NCBI GenBank assembly: GCA_964610985.1
Contig: CAZSZJ010000002.1
Coordinates: 1 to 64,000 of the forward strand
Source of the DNA: JARIHD01 sp964610985
GTDB taxonomy: Bacteria > Patescibacteriota > Saccharimonadia > Saccharimonadales > UBA4665
Direction: 5' to 3'
DNA length: 64,000 nt
This document shows, piece by piece, positions 1 through 8,712 of the stretch. The notes beneath the pieces are model-generated. The model saw only the letters and a list, made by a program, of their open reading frames with translations, ran no database searches and was not told the DNA's origin. The position numbers and the translations under genes are program-made. How positions within the stretch are numbered: position 1 is the stretch's first letter; every line of letters starts with the position of its first letter.

Positions 1-1
1 G

Positions 2-826
2 CTTAGTTTACCTGAGGTCAGCAGTAAGCTCGCACCATTTCAGGGCAGGTTTGACGAGATCCGCGCCAATCTTTTTGTCCCTAATATACGGGAGGGTCGG
101 CTAGTTTTGCCACCAAGAGACATGGAGGGTACGAATAAGATACCGATTGTGGCCCTCAACCCCGGCGAAACGGTGATGATACCGCCTGTAATGAACCAGC
201 CCATGCCCGCACAACTAGGAACGATTAGCCGGGCCATCGCGGGGCTTATGGGTCAGCCCGGTAATTTTGCTTCCCGCCTCTCTACCCACCAGTGTATTCA
301 ATACTCTTATCCCCCAGCAGAGGTGTCGTTGCCCTTCACGCTTGATCCTAGGCACGGGGCAGTGACGCGAGTAATGTCCGGCGAGATATCCATGGATGAG
401 CGTCGTTTCGGCGGTGGAGTAGTAGAGCGCGAAATGCCCTGCCGGCCCGCAATCATACTAAGCATGCAGTCGGATGGCAAGCAAGTGTCTCATCTTCCCG
501 CCCCCGTTCTTGCGCATGAGGAAATACATGCATGGCAGGATATTTATCTGGTGCCGTACAAAGAGAGTAAGCCGACCAACCCTGCACTTTACGAACTCAT
601 GGCGTATCACGCCTCAGCAATGGTGACTTTTGGGCAGCTGGAAAGTCATGGACTCCTGAATCTGGAAAGGCCTGAGGTCAAAAACCGAGCCCTCAAACTT
701 GTCGGCATGGTGGGTTATTTATCTTTGCAGGTTGAATCTGAGCGCATAAGATATAACGACAAAGCTGATTTCGAACCGAAACCTGAACTGTCGGCCTACC
801 TAAACCGACGCGGTTTGATGCACTAG
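2..826 (+). CDS. Putative HExxH zinc metalloprotein, 5' end cut by window edge
   Basis: The reading frame is open from base 2 with no stop upstream, so the gene begins outside the window; a TTG at 107 is only an internal candidate start. An HEEIH motif is encoded at 515-529 and a Glu in the context YELMAYH lies at 593-595, 21 residues after the second His. This HExxH plus downstream Glu arrangement is that of gluzincin-type zinc peptidases, so a metal-dependent hydrolase is a reasonable inference. No signal peptide or membrane segment is visible in the part present. The rest of the sequence is not recognised. The HExxH pattern alone can occur by chance, but the preceding hydrophobic residues and the following Trp fit an active-site helix. 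Confidence 0.6.
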   Translation, partial: LSLPEVSSKLAPFQGRFDEIRANLFVPNIREGRLVLPPRDMEGTNKIPIVALNPGETVMIPPVMNQPMPAQLGTISRAIAGLMGQPGNFASRLSTHQCIQYSYPPAEVSLPFTLDPRHGAVTRVMSGEISMDERRFGGGVVEREMPCRPAIILSMQSDGKQVSHLPAPVLAHEEIHAWQDIYLVPYKESKPTNPALYELMAYHASAMVTFGQLESHGLLNLERPEVKNRALKLVGMVGYLSLQVESERIRYNDKADFEPKPELSAYLNRRGLMH

Positions 827-863
827 GTGTATACCCGCTGTATATTTGACGTTGCTTCTGCCC

Positions 864-893
864 TTGCCTGTGTACCGCAGGCGGGATTATAAT
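864..893 (+). promoter_or_regulatory. Sigma70-like promoter
   Basis: A TTGCCT hexamer (864-869) and a perfect TATAAT (888-893) are separated by 18 bases. It points into the gene-free stretch before the small gene at 1201, giving a leader or RNA of about 300 nt. Confidence 0.45.
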
Positions 894-899
894 AGCGTT

Positions 900-1125
900 A
901 GCAATGTGTGTGCTGACCGACATACTCATTCTTGCTGGGTAACCAGCGCGTTAAGGGTGGTACTTACGGGCTTCCTACACACAGGCGGCAATTTTCGTTT
1001 TACTCAGACTGCAAACACACTGGCCTCGGCATAAAAAGTCGGCAAAGCGTCCCTGCCTGTCTCCAAATTCAAGCAAGTGTTCTAGCAACAAGCTTTTCGT
1101 ATGAACGGTTACGAAACGCCGGTTA
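900..1125 (+). ncRNA. Candidate structured RNA or long 5' leader
   Basis: The 374-base gap between 827 and 1200 holds no convincing gene but has folding potential downstream of a TATAAT box. A GCTGG stem with a GTAA (GNRA) loop is at 934-947. It is enclosed by a seven-base long-range pairing of TGTGTGT (905-911) with ACACACA (977-983). A further perfect seven-base hairpin pairs TTTCGTA (1095-1101) with TACGAAA (1110-1116). It does not match the conserved cores of tmRNA, SRP RNA or RNase P RNA that I can recall. It could be a stand-alone RNA or the regulatory leader of the gene at 1201; no terminator is visible before that gene. Confidence 0.25.
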
Positions 1126-1200
1126 GATCACACTCTTCCTATCCGTTCTAAAGAAGTTTCGACTTCCGACTTACTAACCTAACTTTTAGGAGCTTGACCT

Positions 1201-1479
1201 ATGAGTAATCGCGTATCTGTTAACAAAGAAGTAACCGTCACTGCCGTATATTTTCGCGGCCAGGGCGACCTTAAGAGCTTTCCCAAGCGGATGGAATACA
1301 ACGGCCAGGAATATACTTTTGTAGAGTCCGGCCTGCGGTTTTTGATCCACAAGGGCCAACGGCTGACCCAGATTTTTGACATGACCGACGGCATGGCGAA
1401 CTATCGCCTAAAGTTCGACGGCAACGATAAACTCTGGACGCTGATGGATATTAGCGAAGCGCCGCGGGCGCTTGCTTGA
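1201..1479 (+). CDS. Small hypothetical protein (92 aa)
   Basis: Start ATG is supported by AGGAG at 1188-1192, eight bases upstream. The protein is soluble, with no signal peptide or membrane segment. Alternating hydrophobic residues suggest a beta-rich fold, with aromatic and basic residues in the middle. I do not recognise a family. It is monocistronic, with a long possibly structured leader upstream and a hairpin terminator directly after. The leader suggests regulated expression. Confidence 0.7.
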   Translation: MSNRVSVNKEVTVTAVYFRGQGDLKSFPKRMEYNGQEYTFVESGLRFLIHKGQRLTQIFDMTDGMANYRLKFDGNDKLWTLMDISEAPRALA

Positions 1480-1500
1480 GATAGAGCTTTCAGAACGCAA

Positions 1501-1533
1501 AAATGACACCACTAACCGGGTGTCATTTTATTT
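1501..1533 (+). terminator. Rho-independent terminator
   Basis: ATGACACC (1503-1510) pairs perfectly with GGTGTCAT (1519-1526), followed by a T-rich tract. It closes the small gene ending at 1479. Confidence 0.8.
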
Positions 1534-1578
1534 GGCGCTTCTTGTATGTCGGGACGAGGCTATGGTAGGCTGCAAATT

Positions 1579-2058
1579 ATGAAGGATACTGACATACGAT
1601 CAATGGCCGTGGGCGCGACACTGCACTGTTTGACGGGGTGCGCTCTGGGAGAGATCGTTGGGTTGGTTCTGGGTACGGCGTTTGGGCTGTCGAGTGGTGC
1701 AACGGTGGTACTGGCTATCGGCTTGGCGTTTTTATTTGGGTATTCATTGTCGCTATTGCCGCTTCGTGTCAGTGGTTTGCCGCTGGGCCGCATGATGCGC
1801 TTGGTTTTGGCGGCTGACACGCTATCTATCGCAACCATGGAAGTCGTAGATAATGCCGTCGTGCTGGTTATTCCGGGCGCCATGACTGCCGGTTTGGTAA
1901 ATCCAATTTTTTGGGTGAGTATGGCGATTGCGTTGACTGCGGCGTTTTTTGCTGCCCTGCCGGTCAACTTGTATTTATTGCGTCGCGGCCATGGGCATGC
2001 GCTTACTCACGAACATCACCCCGGATATCATGGGGCGGATTCGCATCACCATAGTTAA
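1579..2058 (+). CDS. DUF4396-family membrane protein with His-rich tail
   Basis: The 159-residue product carries the DUF4396 signature near its N terminus (GATLHCLTGCALGE) and about four hydrophobic segments. It ends in a histidine-rich tail with around nine His in the last 22 residues, which probably binds transition metal. DUF4396 proteins are often encoded with copper-handling genes, and here the next gene, 11 bases on, is a DUF305 protein, so a metal-homeostasis role is inferred. I chose the ATG at 1579 because homology begins there; an in-frame ATG at 1546 adds eleven residues unlike the family. Confidence 0.75.
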   Translation: MKDTDIRSMAVGATLHCLTGCALGEIVGLVLGTAFGLSSGATVVLAIGLAFLFGYSLSLLPLRVSGLPLGRMMRLVLAADTLSIATMEVVDNAVVLVIPGAMTAGLVNPIFWVSMAIALTAAFFAALPVNLYLLRRGHGHALTHEHHPGYHGADSHHHS

Positions 2059-2069
2059 GGAGATAAAAC

Positions 2070-2501
2070 ATGCAAAACAAAACATTACTTGGCGGCATTA
2101 TTGGGTTCATCCTAGGAGGTCTGCTGGTTTCGATCGCGGCCATGACTATCGAAAAACCTCATATCTCATCAGGAATCTCTAGGCAGTCAGACAACACCGG
2201 CATGACCCTGCACGACATGACCCATGAACTTGAGCGTAAATCGGGCGACGAATTTGATCGGGCATTTTTGGCCATGATGATCGATCACCACGAAGGCGCT
2301 GTCGACATGGCTGCCCTGGCGGACGCCCGGGCTAAACATGCCGAAATAAAAGATCTTGCGGCCAAGATTAGCGCCGCCCAAAAAAGTGAAATCGATCAGA
2401 TGAAACAATGGCAACTAGAATGGGGATACGAAATGCTTGAGCATATGGATCATGGCGATCACCCTGGACAGCCTGGTGACCCCATGCTGCGCGAACAGTA
2501 A
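2070..2501 (+). CDS. DUF305-domain protein, membrane anchored
   Basis: A 143-residue protein with an N-terminal signal anchor (about residues 5-25) and an extracytoplasmic DUF305 four-helix domain. The family core is clear: DRAFLAMMIDHHEGAVDMA, then a helix ending in AAQKSEIDQMKQW. The paired His and Met residues are those thought to bind copper or another metal in this family. The C terminus is again His/Asp rich. AAGGAG lies just upstream and the gene follows the DUF4396 gene by 11 bases, so the two form an operon. Confidence 0.85.
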   Translation: MQNKTLLGGIIGFILGGLLVSIAAMTIEKPHISSGISRQSDNTGMTLHDMTHELERKSGDEFDRAFLAMMIDHHEGAVDMAALADARAKHAEIKDLAAKISAAQKSEIDQMKQWQLEWGYEMLEHMDHGDHPGQPGDPMLREQ

Positions 2502-2532
2502 GCCGTACCTGGCGTGAGGTGGCTACAGCGAA

Positions 2533-2571
2533 AAAACCGCCGAAACTCCTTTTTATTCGGCGGTTTTCTTG
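2533..2571. terminator. Bidirectional terminator between convergent genes
   Basis: A perfect 12-base stem, AAAACCGCCGAA (2533-2544) with TTCGGCGGTTTT (2556-2567), has A and T tracts on both sides. It can end the DUF305 operon and the convergent gene ending at 2617. Confidence 0.85.
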
Positions 2572-2616
2572 GTTGGATTGACTTTACATATCAGGATTGT
2601 TGATTTATAGCGCTCT

Positions 2617-3450
2617 TTAGCCGCCGCAAGTGCTGCGCGACAGTGGTTCGAGTTTACTGAACCGGTCTCGGATTTGCTGGTCGGTCGGTTTGTCTTTTTG
2701 GACAAAGATGACGACGTTGCCGAGTAGGTTGTTGATTTCTTTGAGCTGCTCGTCATCAGGTGGCACATTGTGATCGTGGCCAGCGTGGGCATAGGCGCGG
2801 GGAAAGAGTTTGTCTAGTAGGCCTGCTTCGTCAGGCGTGGTGATGCTGCTCTTCTTGCCAAAGAATTTCTCGAGGTCCTGGTTTAGAAAATCTTGCCAAT
2901 TACGCTCTTTGTAGCCACCTTGGTCACCAGTGTAAATGTAGAACGAAGTCCCCTCCGGAATTTTGGGCAATGCCTGGCCATGAATCGGAACTTTATTCAC
3001 CTGCGGCAAATGGTCAAAGCGGTAGCCCATTACGGTATCTGGCCCGCCGACCATGTTCCAGCCGTAATATTTGAGTACTTGCCCGCCGCTGAGGCCGTCC
3101 CAATGTATGTGCGTCATTTGGTCTTTTTGATCGTGAAAATGCACTGGTGATTTTGTAAGGTCAACGTTGCAATTATCTTTGGCATAGCCTTCCTGAAAGC
3201 TAGGACTGGCAAAATTGACTGCCTGGCCATCTACCAAAATCTGGGTGCGGAAATGATAGTGCTGAAATTGTGGGTTCCGGATGGCGGCTGGCGTCGTGCT
3301 AAACGCAAAGGCATACACGGCGGCTACCGCAAGTAAAGCGGCTGCGACAACAACCAATAAGATGTGCGCCGCTCGTTTTTGGCGTAGCTTGCGCTGTTCG
3401 GTTGATAAAACTTTCTTGGATTTTTCGGCGGTTTCGTGCTGCTCTTTCAT
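2617..3450 (-). CDS. Membrane-anchored His-rich protein, possible metal binding
   Basis: This 277-residue protein has a basic N terminus and one transmembrane helix (about residues 29-51); the rest is predicted outside. Histidine clusters stand out: HYHF (64-67), HFHD and THIHW in the middle, and AHAGHDH further on. Such clusters suggest metal binding, in keeping with the convergent DUF4396/DUF305 pair, but the family is not recognised. Only two Cys are present, one at the very C terminus. A TATACT box ends six bases before the ATG, so the transcript is probably leaderless. Confidence 0.7.
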   Translation of the reverse strand: MKEQHETAEKSKKVLSTEQRKLRQKRAAHILLVVVAAALLAVAAVYAFAFSTTPAAIRNPQFQHYHFRTQILVDGQAVNFASPSFQEGYAKDNCNVDLTKSPVHFHDQKDQMTHIHWDGLSGGQVLKYYGWNMVGGPDTVMGYRFDHLPQVNKVPIHGQALPKIPEGTSFYIYTGDQGGYKERNWQDFLNQDLEKFFGKKSSITTPDEAGLLDKLFPRAYAHAGHDHNVPPDDEQLKEINNLLGNVVIFVQKDKPTDQQIRDRFSKLEPLSRSTCGG

Positions 3451-3596
3451 ATGTATAGTATAGCTGGTTATGCCAGTATGAGGCTAGTCCGCTTGGATCT
3501 GGGCGGTGGCCAATTGTGATATGTCTTGCCCGTCGTCCGGCTGCGCAATAACTTCTTTTACAAATGCCAAAAAGCGCAGTATGGTTAAGTATAGAT

Positions 3597-5300
3597 ATGA
3601 GCACAGCGAACGAACAAGAAACCAGTGAAATACCGGTCGTCAGTGACCAGAGGCGCTGGGTGGACGGCGCGGTCGTCTATCAGATTTATCCACGTAGTTT
3701 TCAGGATTCAAATGGTGACGGCGTAGGTGATATTCCGGGCATTGTTAGCCGGTTGGATTATTTAAAGGACCTGGGTGTCACGGCGGTCTGGCTGTCGCCG
3801 TTTTATCCCTCGCCTATGGCGGATTTTGGGTATGATATTGCCGATTACTGTAATGTCGATCCGCAGTTTGGCACGCTCAGCGACTTTAAAGGGCTGTTGC
3901 AAGAAGCGCATGTGCGGTCGATTCGGATTATGGTGGATCTTGTGCCCAATCATACATCAGATGAGCATGCATGGTTTGTGCAGTCGCGTTCATCACGCGA
4001 CAATCCCAAAGCCGATTGGTATATCTGGAAAGACGCCAAATCCACCCTGCCTGACGGCACTCCGCAGCCGCCAAATAATTGGCTGGACGTCCTAACCGGT
4101 GAGTCCGCCTGGCAATGGGATCAGACGCGCCGCCAATTTTATCTGCACAGTTTTCATGCTAAGCAGCCAGATCTAAACTGGCAAAATCCGAACGTGCGCT
4201 CAGCGATATGCGATGTTATGCGGTTTTGGCTCGACCTTGGCGTCGACGGATTTCGCGTCGACGCGGTGTATTGGATGGCGAAGAATCCTGAATTTACCGA
4301 TGATCCAGCAGTGCACCCTATTTATGTAAAAGGTCCGGCAACGAATTATCACACGCTACGGCATGACAATAGCATGGGTTGGCCTGACGTGTATACCTAT
4401 TTATCCGAGATGGCAGCGGTGCTCAAAGAACCGGCTTATCTGGAGCGTCCACGCTTTATGGTGACCGAAGCATACCCCGAAGGCAAAAGCTCGCTCGAGG
4501 CCTACATGGCGTTTTATCAGGGTGTCGACCCTGCGGTGGCTGCGCCCTTCAATTTCGATGGCATGGTGCTGCCCTGGCAGGCACGCACTTGGCGGATTTC
4601 GCTGGCCAGTTTTCATGCGGCGCTCGCAACGTGCGGACCGCAAGCTACGGCCTGCTATGCCTTTGGTAACCATGACCAGCATCGTTTGGCAAGTCGTTGG
4701 CCCGAAGTCGCCGCGCGCGGTATTGCCGTCATGCAGTATACGCTGCCCGGCATGACATTTGTGTACTATGGTGAAGAGATTGGCATGCATAATGTGGATA
4801 TTCCAACGGACCGGTTGCAGGATCCGGCGACCATCGGCGGTGCAACCGAAGGCGGCGGCCGCGACCCAGAACGTACGCCCATGCAATGGTCAGATGAACC
4901 AAATGCTGGCTTTTCGACCGCTAATGACACCTGGCTACCTCTGGCCGAAGACTACCGCACCAATAATGTCGTCGGCCAGACAAATAACCCGCACTCATTC
5001 CTGGCTTTGTATAAAAAACTTATTCGGATGCGCCAAGACTGCGATGTTTTACGCTATGGCGATTTTGAGGTGCTGCCTATGGCAACTCCGCACGCATTGG
5101 GTTACGTGCGGAGCTATAATGGCAAGCGCCGTGTGACTCTGATTAATTTTTCGCCTGAACCCGCCGTTTGCGAACTTGATCTAGAGCTGCGTATGTGTCT
5201 TGTTTCAAGTGATCCACGCTCAAAGCTAACTGGGTCGTCTGTTTCGTCAACTTCTGTCGAACTGCTTCCATATGAGGCAGCATTTTTTGAGGCAGCATAG
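3597..5300 (+). CDS. GH13 alpha-glucosidase (oligo-1,6-glucosidase type)
   Basis: A 567-residue glycoside hydrolase family 13 enzyme, near the usual length of the oligo-1,6-glucosidase/alpha-glucosidase subfamily. The (beta/alpha)8 barrel opens with VVYQIYPRSFQDSNGDG. Catalytic residues, counted from this start, are the nucleophile Asp222 in GFRVDAV, acid/base Glu291 in VTEAYPEG, and Asp360 in GNHDQHR. The C-terminal beta domain closes with a typical PYEAAFF. It should hydrolyse alpha-glucosidic bonds in small malto- or isomalto-oligosaccharides in the cytoplasm; no signal peptide is seen. Its neighbour makes trehalose, so a role in glucan or disaccharide turnover is likely. Substrate cannot be read from sequence. 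The last 158 bases overlap the convergent glycosyltransferase gene. Confidence 0.9.
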   Translation: MSTANEQETSEIPVVSDQRRWVDGAVVYQIYPRSFQDSNGDGVGDIPGIVSRLDYLKDLGVTAVWLSPFYPSPMADFGYDIADYCNVDPQFGTLSDFKGLLQEAHVRSIRIMVDLVPNHTSDEHAWFVQSRSSRDNPKADWYIWKDAKSTLPDGTPQPPNNWLDVLTGESAWQWDQTRRQFYLHSFHAKQPDLNWQNPNVRSAICDVMRFWLDLGVDGFRVDAVYWMAKNPEFTDDPAVHPIYVKGPATNYHTLRHDNSMGWPDVYTYLSEMAAVLKEPAYLERPRFMVTEAYPEGKSSLEAYMAFYQGVDPAVAAPFNFDGMVLPWQARTWRISLASFHAALATCGPQATACYAFGNHDQHRLASRWPEVAARGIAVMQYTLPGMTFVYYGEEIGMHNVDIPTDRLQDPATIGGATEGGGRDPERTPMQWSDEPNAGFSTANDTWLPLAEDYRTNNVVGQTNNPHSFLALYKKLIRMRQDCDVLRYGDFEVLPMATPHALGYVRSYNGKRRVTLINFSPEPAVCELDLELRMCLVSSDPRSKLTGSSVSSTSVELLPYEAAFFEAA

Positions 5301-6324
5301 TTAGCGGGGTTGTTTCTTCGATGGTGCGCAGCAGTGTGTTCACCGATTCGACGACGGTAAATTTACGCGCAGCTTTGGCGCGTTCGAAAGCTGTGAGCGG
5401 ACCGAGTGCTGCAGCGCGCGCCAGACCCTTAGCTAGCGCCTGGGGGTCATCGGGTTTGACTAGCACGACGCCACCGGCATTGGTTTCGGGAATACCGCCT
5501 GCTTTGGATGCGACCACACGGCAACCGGCATGCTGCGCTTCGACCGACAATATTCCGAAGGCTTCGTGCCAAAAGATGTCAGTCGATGGCATGACCACGA
5601 CGTCGTGTTCGGCCATGAGTTCGGCCATTTCCTGAGGGTTGCGCCGGGCAGGCACGAGGTTGACCCAAGGGTGCGCCTCTAATAGGGCGCGGACTACTTG
5701 CCCTTCTTTGGGGTGGCTACAGGCGGTCGTGGTGGTCAGTTCATAGTCCAGATCTTGCATTTTGTCCATGTGCAGTGATGCCAGCAGGGTGTAAATCCCT
5801 TTGTCGGGCGTCAGCCGTCCAGCAAAGAGAATTTTGGTTTTGCCACTTACAGGAGCTGGCCGCTTAACCTGACTAAATTCGTTTTCGGCAAACGGATACA
5901 CAGCGGTAATGTCGCGCGCGATTTGACGGGCGTGTTTGCTCCACATTTTGGCGGCATAGCGGCTGGGGGCAATGAGTTTTTTGTGCTTGAATGCCCTGGG
6001 ATTAAAGAGCGGGTCGCGCCGCGCGCACGAAGTGGGCGGGCAGTGCAGGATGACATACGATTTGTGTTTGGTCGGCACGTCCAGCGGATAGGTGATGAAC
6101 ACAATAGTGTCGTCGAGTTCGGAAAGCTCTTCTTTTGATTTCAGGGCTTGAAACGTTATGTCGGGAAAGTCTTCGCGTCCGTCGTTTGTTCCGTGGCCAA
6201 TTGTTAAAATGCGCGTTTCGATCCCCCGCCGCATGAGCTCACGTATTTGCCCAGCGGTGTAGTTTTCGGAGCCACCGGTCCCTGCTAAAAATGGGTACTT
6301 CGATGACCATACAAATGAAATCAT
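5143..6324 (-). CDS. GT4-family glycosyltransferase
   Basis: I set the start at the ATG at 6324 because AAGGAGG lies just upstream and the protein then begins with the usual GT-B opening; longer frames lack a ribosome site. The 393-residue product has a Gly-rich acceptor loop (GTGGSENYTAGQ), the nucleotide-sugar domain (ILFAGRLTPDKG) and the E-x7-E region (EAFGILSVEAQ). It is a retaining glycosyltransferase of family 4 acting in the cytoplasm; donor and acceptor are unknown. It is divergent from the trehalose-phosphate synthase gene, with the promoter region shared between 6325 and 6528. A helical tail of about 60 residues after the catalytic domain is encoded opposite the end of the GH13 gene. 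Confidence 0.85.
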   Translation of the reverse strand: MISFVWSSKYPFLAGTGGSENYTAGQIRELMRRGIETRILTIGHGTNDGREDFPDITFQALKSKEELSELDDTIVFITYPLDVPTKHKSYVILHCPPTSCARRDPLFNPRAFKHKKLIAPSRYAAKMWSKHARQIARDITAVYPFAENEFSQVKRPAPVSGKTKILFAGRLTPDKGIYTLLASLHMDKMQDLDYELTTTTACSHPKEGQVVRALLEAHPWVNLVPARRNPQEMAELMAEHDVVVMPSTDIFWHEAFGILSVEAQHAGCRVVASKAGGIPETNAGGVVLVKPDDPQALAKGLARAAALGPLTAFERAKAARKFTVVESVNTLLRTIEETTPLTMLPQKMLPHMEAVRQKLTKQTTQLALSVDHLKQDTYAALDQVRKRRVQAKN

Positions 6325-6528
6325 GTGAATAGACCTCCTTGAAAGGCCACTAAATATTACAACGGATTGCCAAGATTTGTATGTAAGAATTCGAGTTGCG
6401 AATGCGTGGCGCTTGTGAGTTTTTATTTGTGCCAGAGGTGAGCGAAAATTACTATATGCAATCCCAGGCAAAGCGTGGTATATAGTGGCCAGATGGGTAG
6501 CGATTTTTAGATTCCTGGGGGAATACGC

Positions 6529-8712
6529 ATGGACCGGCATACATTTGTCATAGTTTCTAATCGTTTGCCCGTAAGTGTTTCCAAACAAAACGGCGAATTG
6601 GTGTTTACGCCGAGTTCGGGCGGACTAGCTACAGCAATGGCCAGCTTGGGTGACCAGAGTACGAATTATGCCTGGATTGGCTGGCCGGGCATAGCTGTCG
6701 ATGACCTAACGACGGCCGAAAAAGTCGCTATTACCAAGAAGCTCCGCGGTCATAATTGTTTTCCGGTTTTTTTGACACGCGAACAAGTGCGGCTTTTTTA
6801 TGAAGGCTATGCCAACGATACCCTATGGCCGCTCTTTCATTATTTTCAGTCGCTGGCTCAGTACAACAGCGCCTATTGGGCGGCTTACAAAGAAGCGAGC
6901 ACGTTGTACAAAAAAGCAGTCGTCAAATTGGCCGATCCGGCGGCATCTATCTGGGTGCATGACTACCACCTTATGCTGCTGCCGCACCAGCTGCGCGCCG
7001 CCCTGCCCGGCAGCACGATCGGATTCTTTTTGCACATCCCCTTTCCCTCGTACGAGATTTTCCGAATGCTGCCGGAGCGGGCACAGATTTTGGAAGGGCT
7101 GCTAGGCGCCGACCTTATCGGATTTCATATTTATGACTATGCACAGCATTTTTTAAGCAGCGTCATGCGCATTGCAGGGCTCGAAACGAGCCATGGGTCG
7201 ATTATTATGGGCGACCGCGTGGTCAAGGTGGATGCCTTCCCTATCGGCATAGACTACCAGAAATTTGCGACTAGTCTGGACAACGTCACCACCAAGGCAG
7301 AACTGGCGACCTTGGCCGAACATTATGAGGGCAAAAAGATTATTTTGTCGGTTGACCGGCTGGATTACAGCAAGGGTATTGTAAAACGCCTTGAAGCGTT
7401 CGAAGCGTTCCTAACGCGCTATCCGTCGTACCTCAAAAAAGTATCGCTGGTGATTGTAGCCGTGCCCTCGCGTACCGAAGTCGAAACCTACAAAGACCTG
7501 CGCGACGTGATCGAACAGGCTATTAGCCGAATTAATGGCGCGTTCGGCAGCGTAGACTGGACGCCCATTTCGTACCAGTTTAAAAACTTGCCTTTTGAAC
7601 AGGTTTTAGCGTTGTTTGCAGCAGCAGATGTTGCCCTGTTGACACCACTTCGTGACGGCATGAATCTGGTGGCCAAAGAATATGTAGCCGCCAAACAACG
7701 TGCCAGCGGTGTGTTGATCCTGAGCGAAATGACTGGCGCGATCGACGAGCTGCCCGAAGCGCTACGGATTAATCCCAACGACATCGATTCGATTGTAGCA
7801 GCGCTGCGCCGAGCCTTGACTATGCCTAAAAAGGAGCAACTGCGCCGATTGTATTCTATGCAGCGCCGATTGTCGCTGTATACGGTGCAGCGCTGGGCAA
7901 ACGACTTTATTGAGCAGTTGCAAGCCTCCAAACAGCACCAATTACAACAAAGCAGCAAATTGCTCACCGAACACACCGAAGCAAAGATTATCCGCGCCGC
8001 CAAAACCGCTAAACAGCGTCTATTGTTGCTGGATTATGACGGCACGCTGCGGCCTTTTGCGACGACGCCACAACGGGCGATCCCATCCGCCGGACTCCTT
8101 AAACTCATCCGCAACTTAGCTGCTCAAGCTGGCACGACATTGTGTATTGTGAGTGGTCGCCCGCGCGTAACACTGGAAGATTGGTTTGGGCATTTGCCGG
8201 TGGTACTAGCCGCCGAACATGGGGCGTTCATCAAAAACGATGGGGATTGGGTGCAGCAACAAGCCACTATGCACGACCAAAAGAAGCTGATTATTCCCCT
8301 CCTCCAGCATTATGCCGAGCGCACGCCCGGCGCCCGCATCGAAGAAAAGGATTTTGCGGTGGTATGGCACTACCGGGGTGTTGCAACCGAACTGGCGTCG
8401 GCACGCAATGCCAGCTTGCGCTATGAGCTCCGGCGTTTGCTCGGTAATACTGACATCGAGGTCCATAACGGCGCAAAGATCATCGAAATGAAGCCTCGCA
8501 GTGTGCGCAAGGGCGCGGTTGTCGAAGATCTGCTGGCCCTACATCCAGCCGACTTCGTGCTGTGCATTGGTGACGATTACACCGACGAAGATATGTTTAA
8601 AGCATTGCCTGACGAAGCATTCACTATCAAGGTTGGCTTGGCCGATACAGCTGCCCGGTTCCAAATTGCGTCTACTGGCAATGTATTGCAGTTTTTGCGC
8701 AAATTCAGCTAA
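6529..8712 (+). CDS. otsAB: Fused trehalose-6-phosphate synthase/phosphatase
   Basis: One 727-residue polypeptide carries both steps of the OtsA-OtsB pathway. Residues 1 to about 470 are a GT20 trehalose-6-phosphate synthase with NRLPV at the N terminus, HDYHLMLLP, and the donor loop DRLDYSKG. Residues from about 495 form a HAD phosphatase with nucleophile motif LDYDGTLRPF (Asp502, Asp504) and the metal motif GDDYTDEDMF. It should convert UDP- or ADP-glucose plus glucose-6-phosphate to trehalose, a compatible solute. GGGGGAA precedes the ATG. The same fusion order is known in eukaryotic TPS proteins and some bacteria. The 3' end overlaps the convergent gene by four bases. Confidence 0.95.
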   Translation: MDRHTFVIVSNRLPVSVSKQNGELVFTPSSGGLATAMASLGDQSTNYAWIGWPGIAVDDLTTAEKVAITKKLRGHNCFPVFLTREQVRLFYEGYANDTLWPLFHYFQSLAQYNSAYWAAYKEASTLYKKAVVKLADPAASIWVHDYHLMLLPHQLRAALPGSTIGFFLHIPFPSYEIFRMLPERAQILEGLLGADLIGFHIYDYAQHFLSSVMRIAGLETSHGSIIMGDRVVKVDAFPIGIDYQKFATSLDNVTTKAELATLAEHYEGKKIILSVDRLDYSKGIVKRLEAFEAFLTRYPSYLKKVSLVIVAVPSRTEVETYKDLRDVIEQAISRINGAFGSVDWTPISYQFKNLPFEQVLALFAAADVALLTPLRDGMNLVAKEYVAAKQRASGVLILSEMTGAIDELPEALRINPNDIDSIVAALRRALTMPKKEQLRRLYSMQRRLSLYTVQRWANDFIEQLQASKQHQLQQSSKLLTEHTEAKIIRAAKTAKQRLLLLDYDGTLRPFATTPQRAIPSAGLLKLIRNLAAQAGTTLCIVSGRPRVTLEDWFGHLPVVLAAEHGAFIKNDGDWVQQQATMHDQKKLIIPLLQHYAERTPGARIEEKDFAVVWHYRGVATELASARNASLRYELRRLLGNTDIEVHNGAKIIEMKPRSVRKGAVVEDLLALHPADFVLCIGDDYTDEDMFKALPDEAFTIKVGLADTAARFQIASTGNVLQFLRKFS

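Noticed and set aside
900..1125. RNase P RNA, SRP RNA or 6S RNA
   Set aside because: The conserved cores of RNase P and SRP RNA are absent and no long 6S-like bulged helix is seen; kept only as an unnamed structured region.
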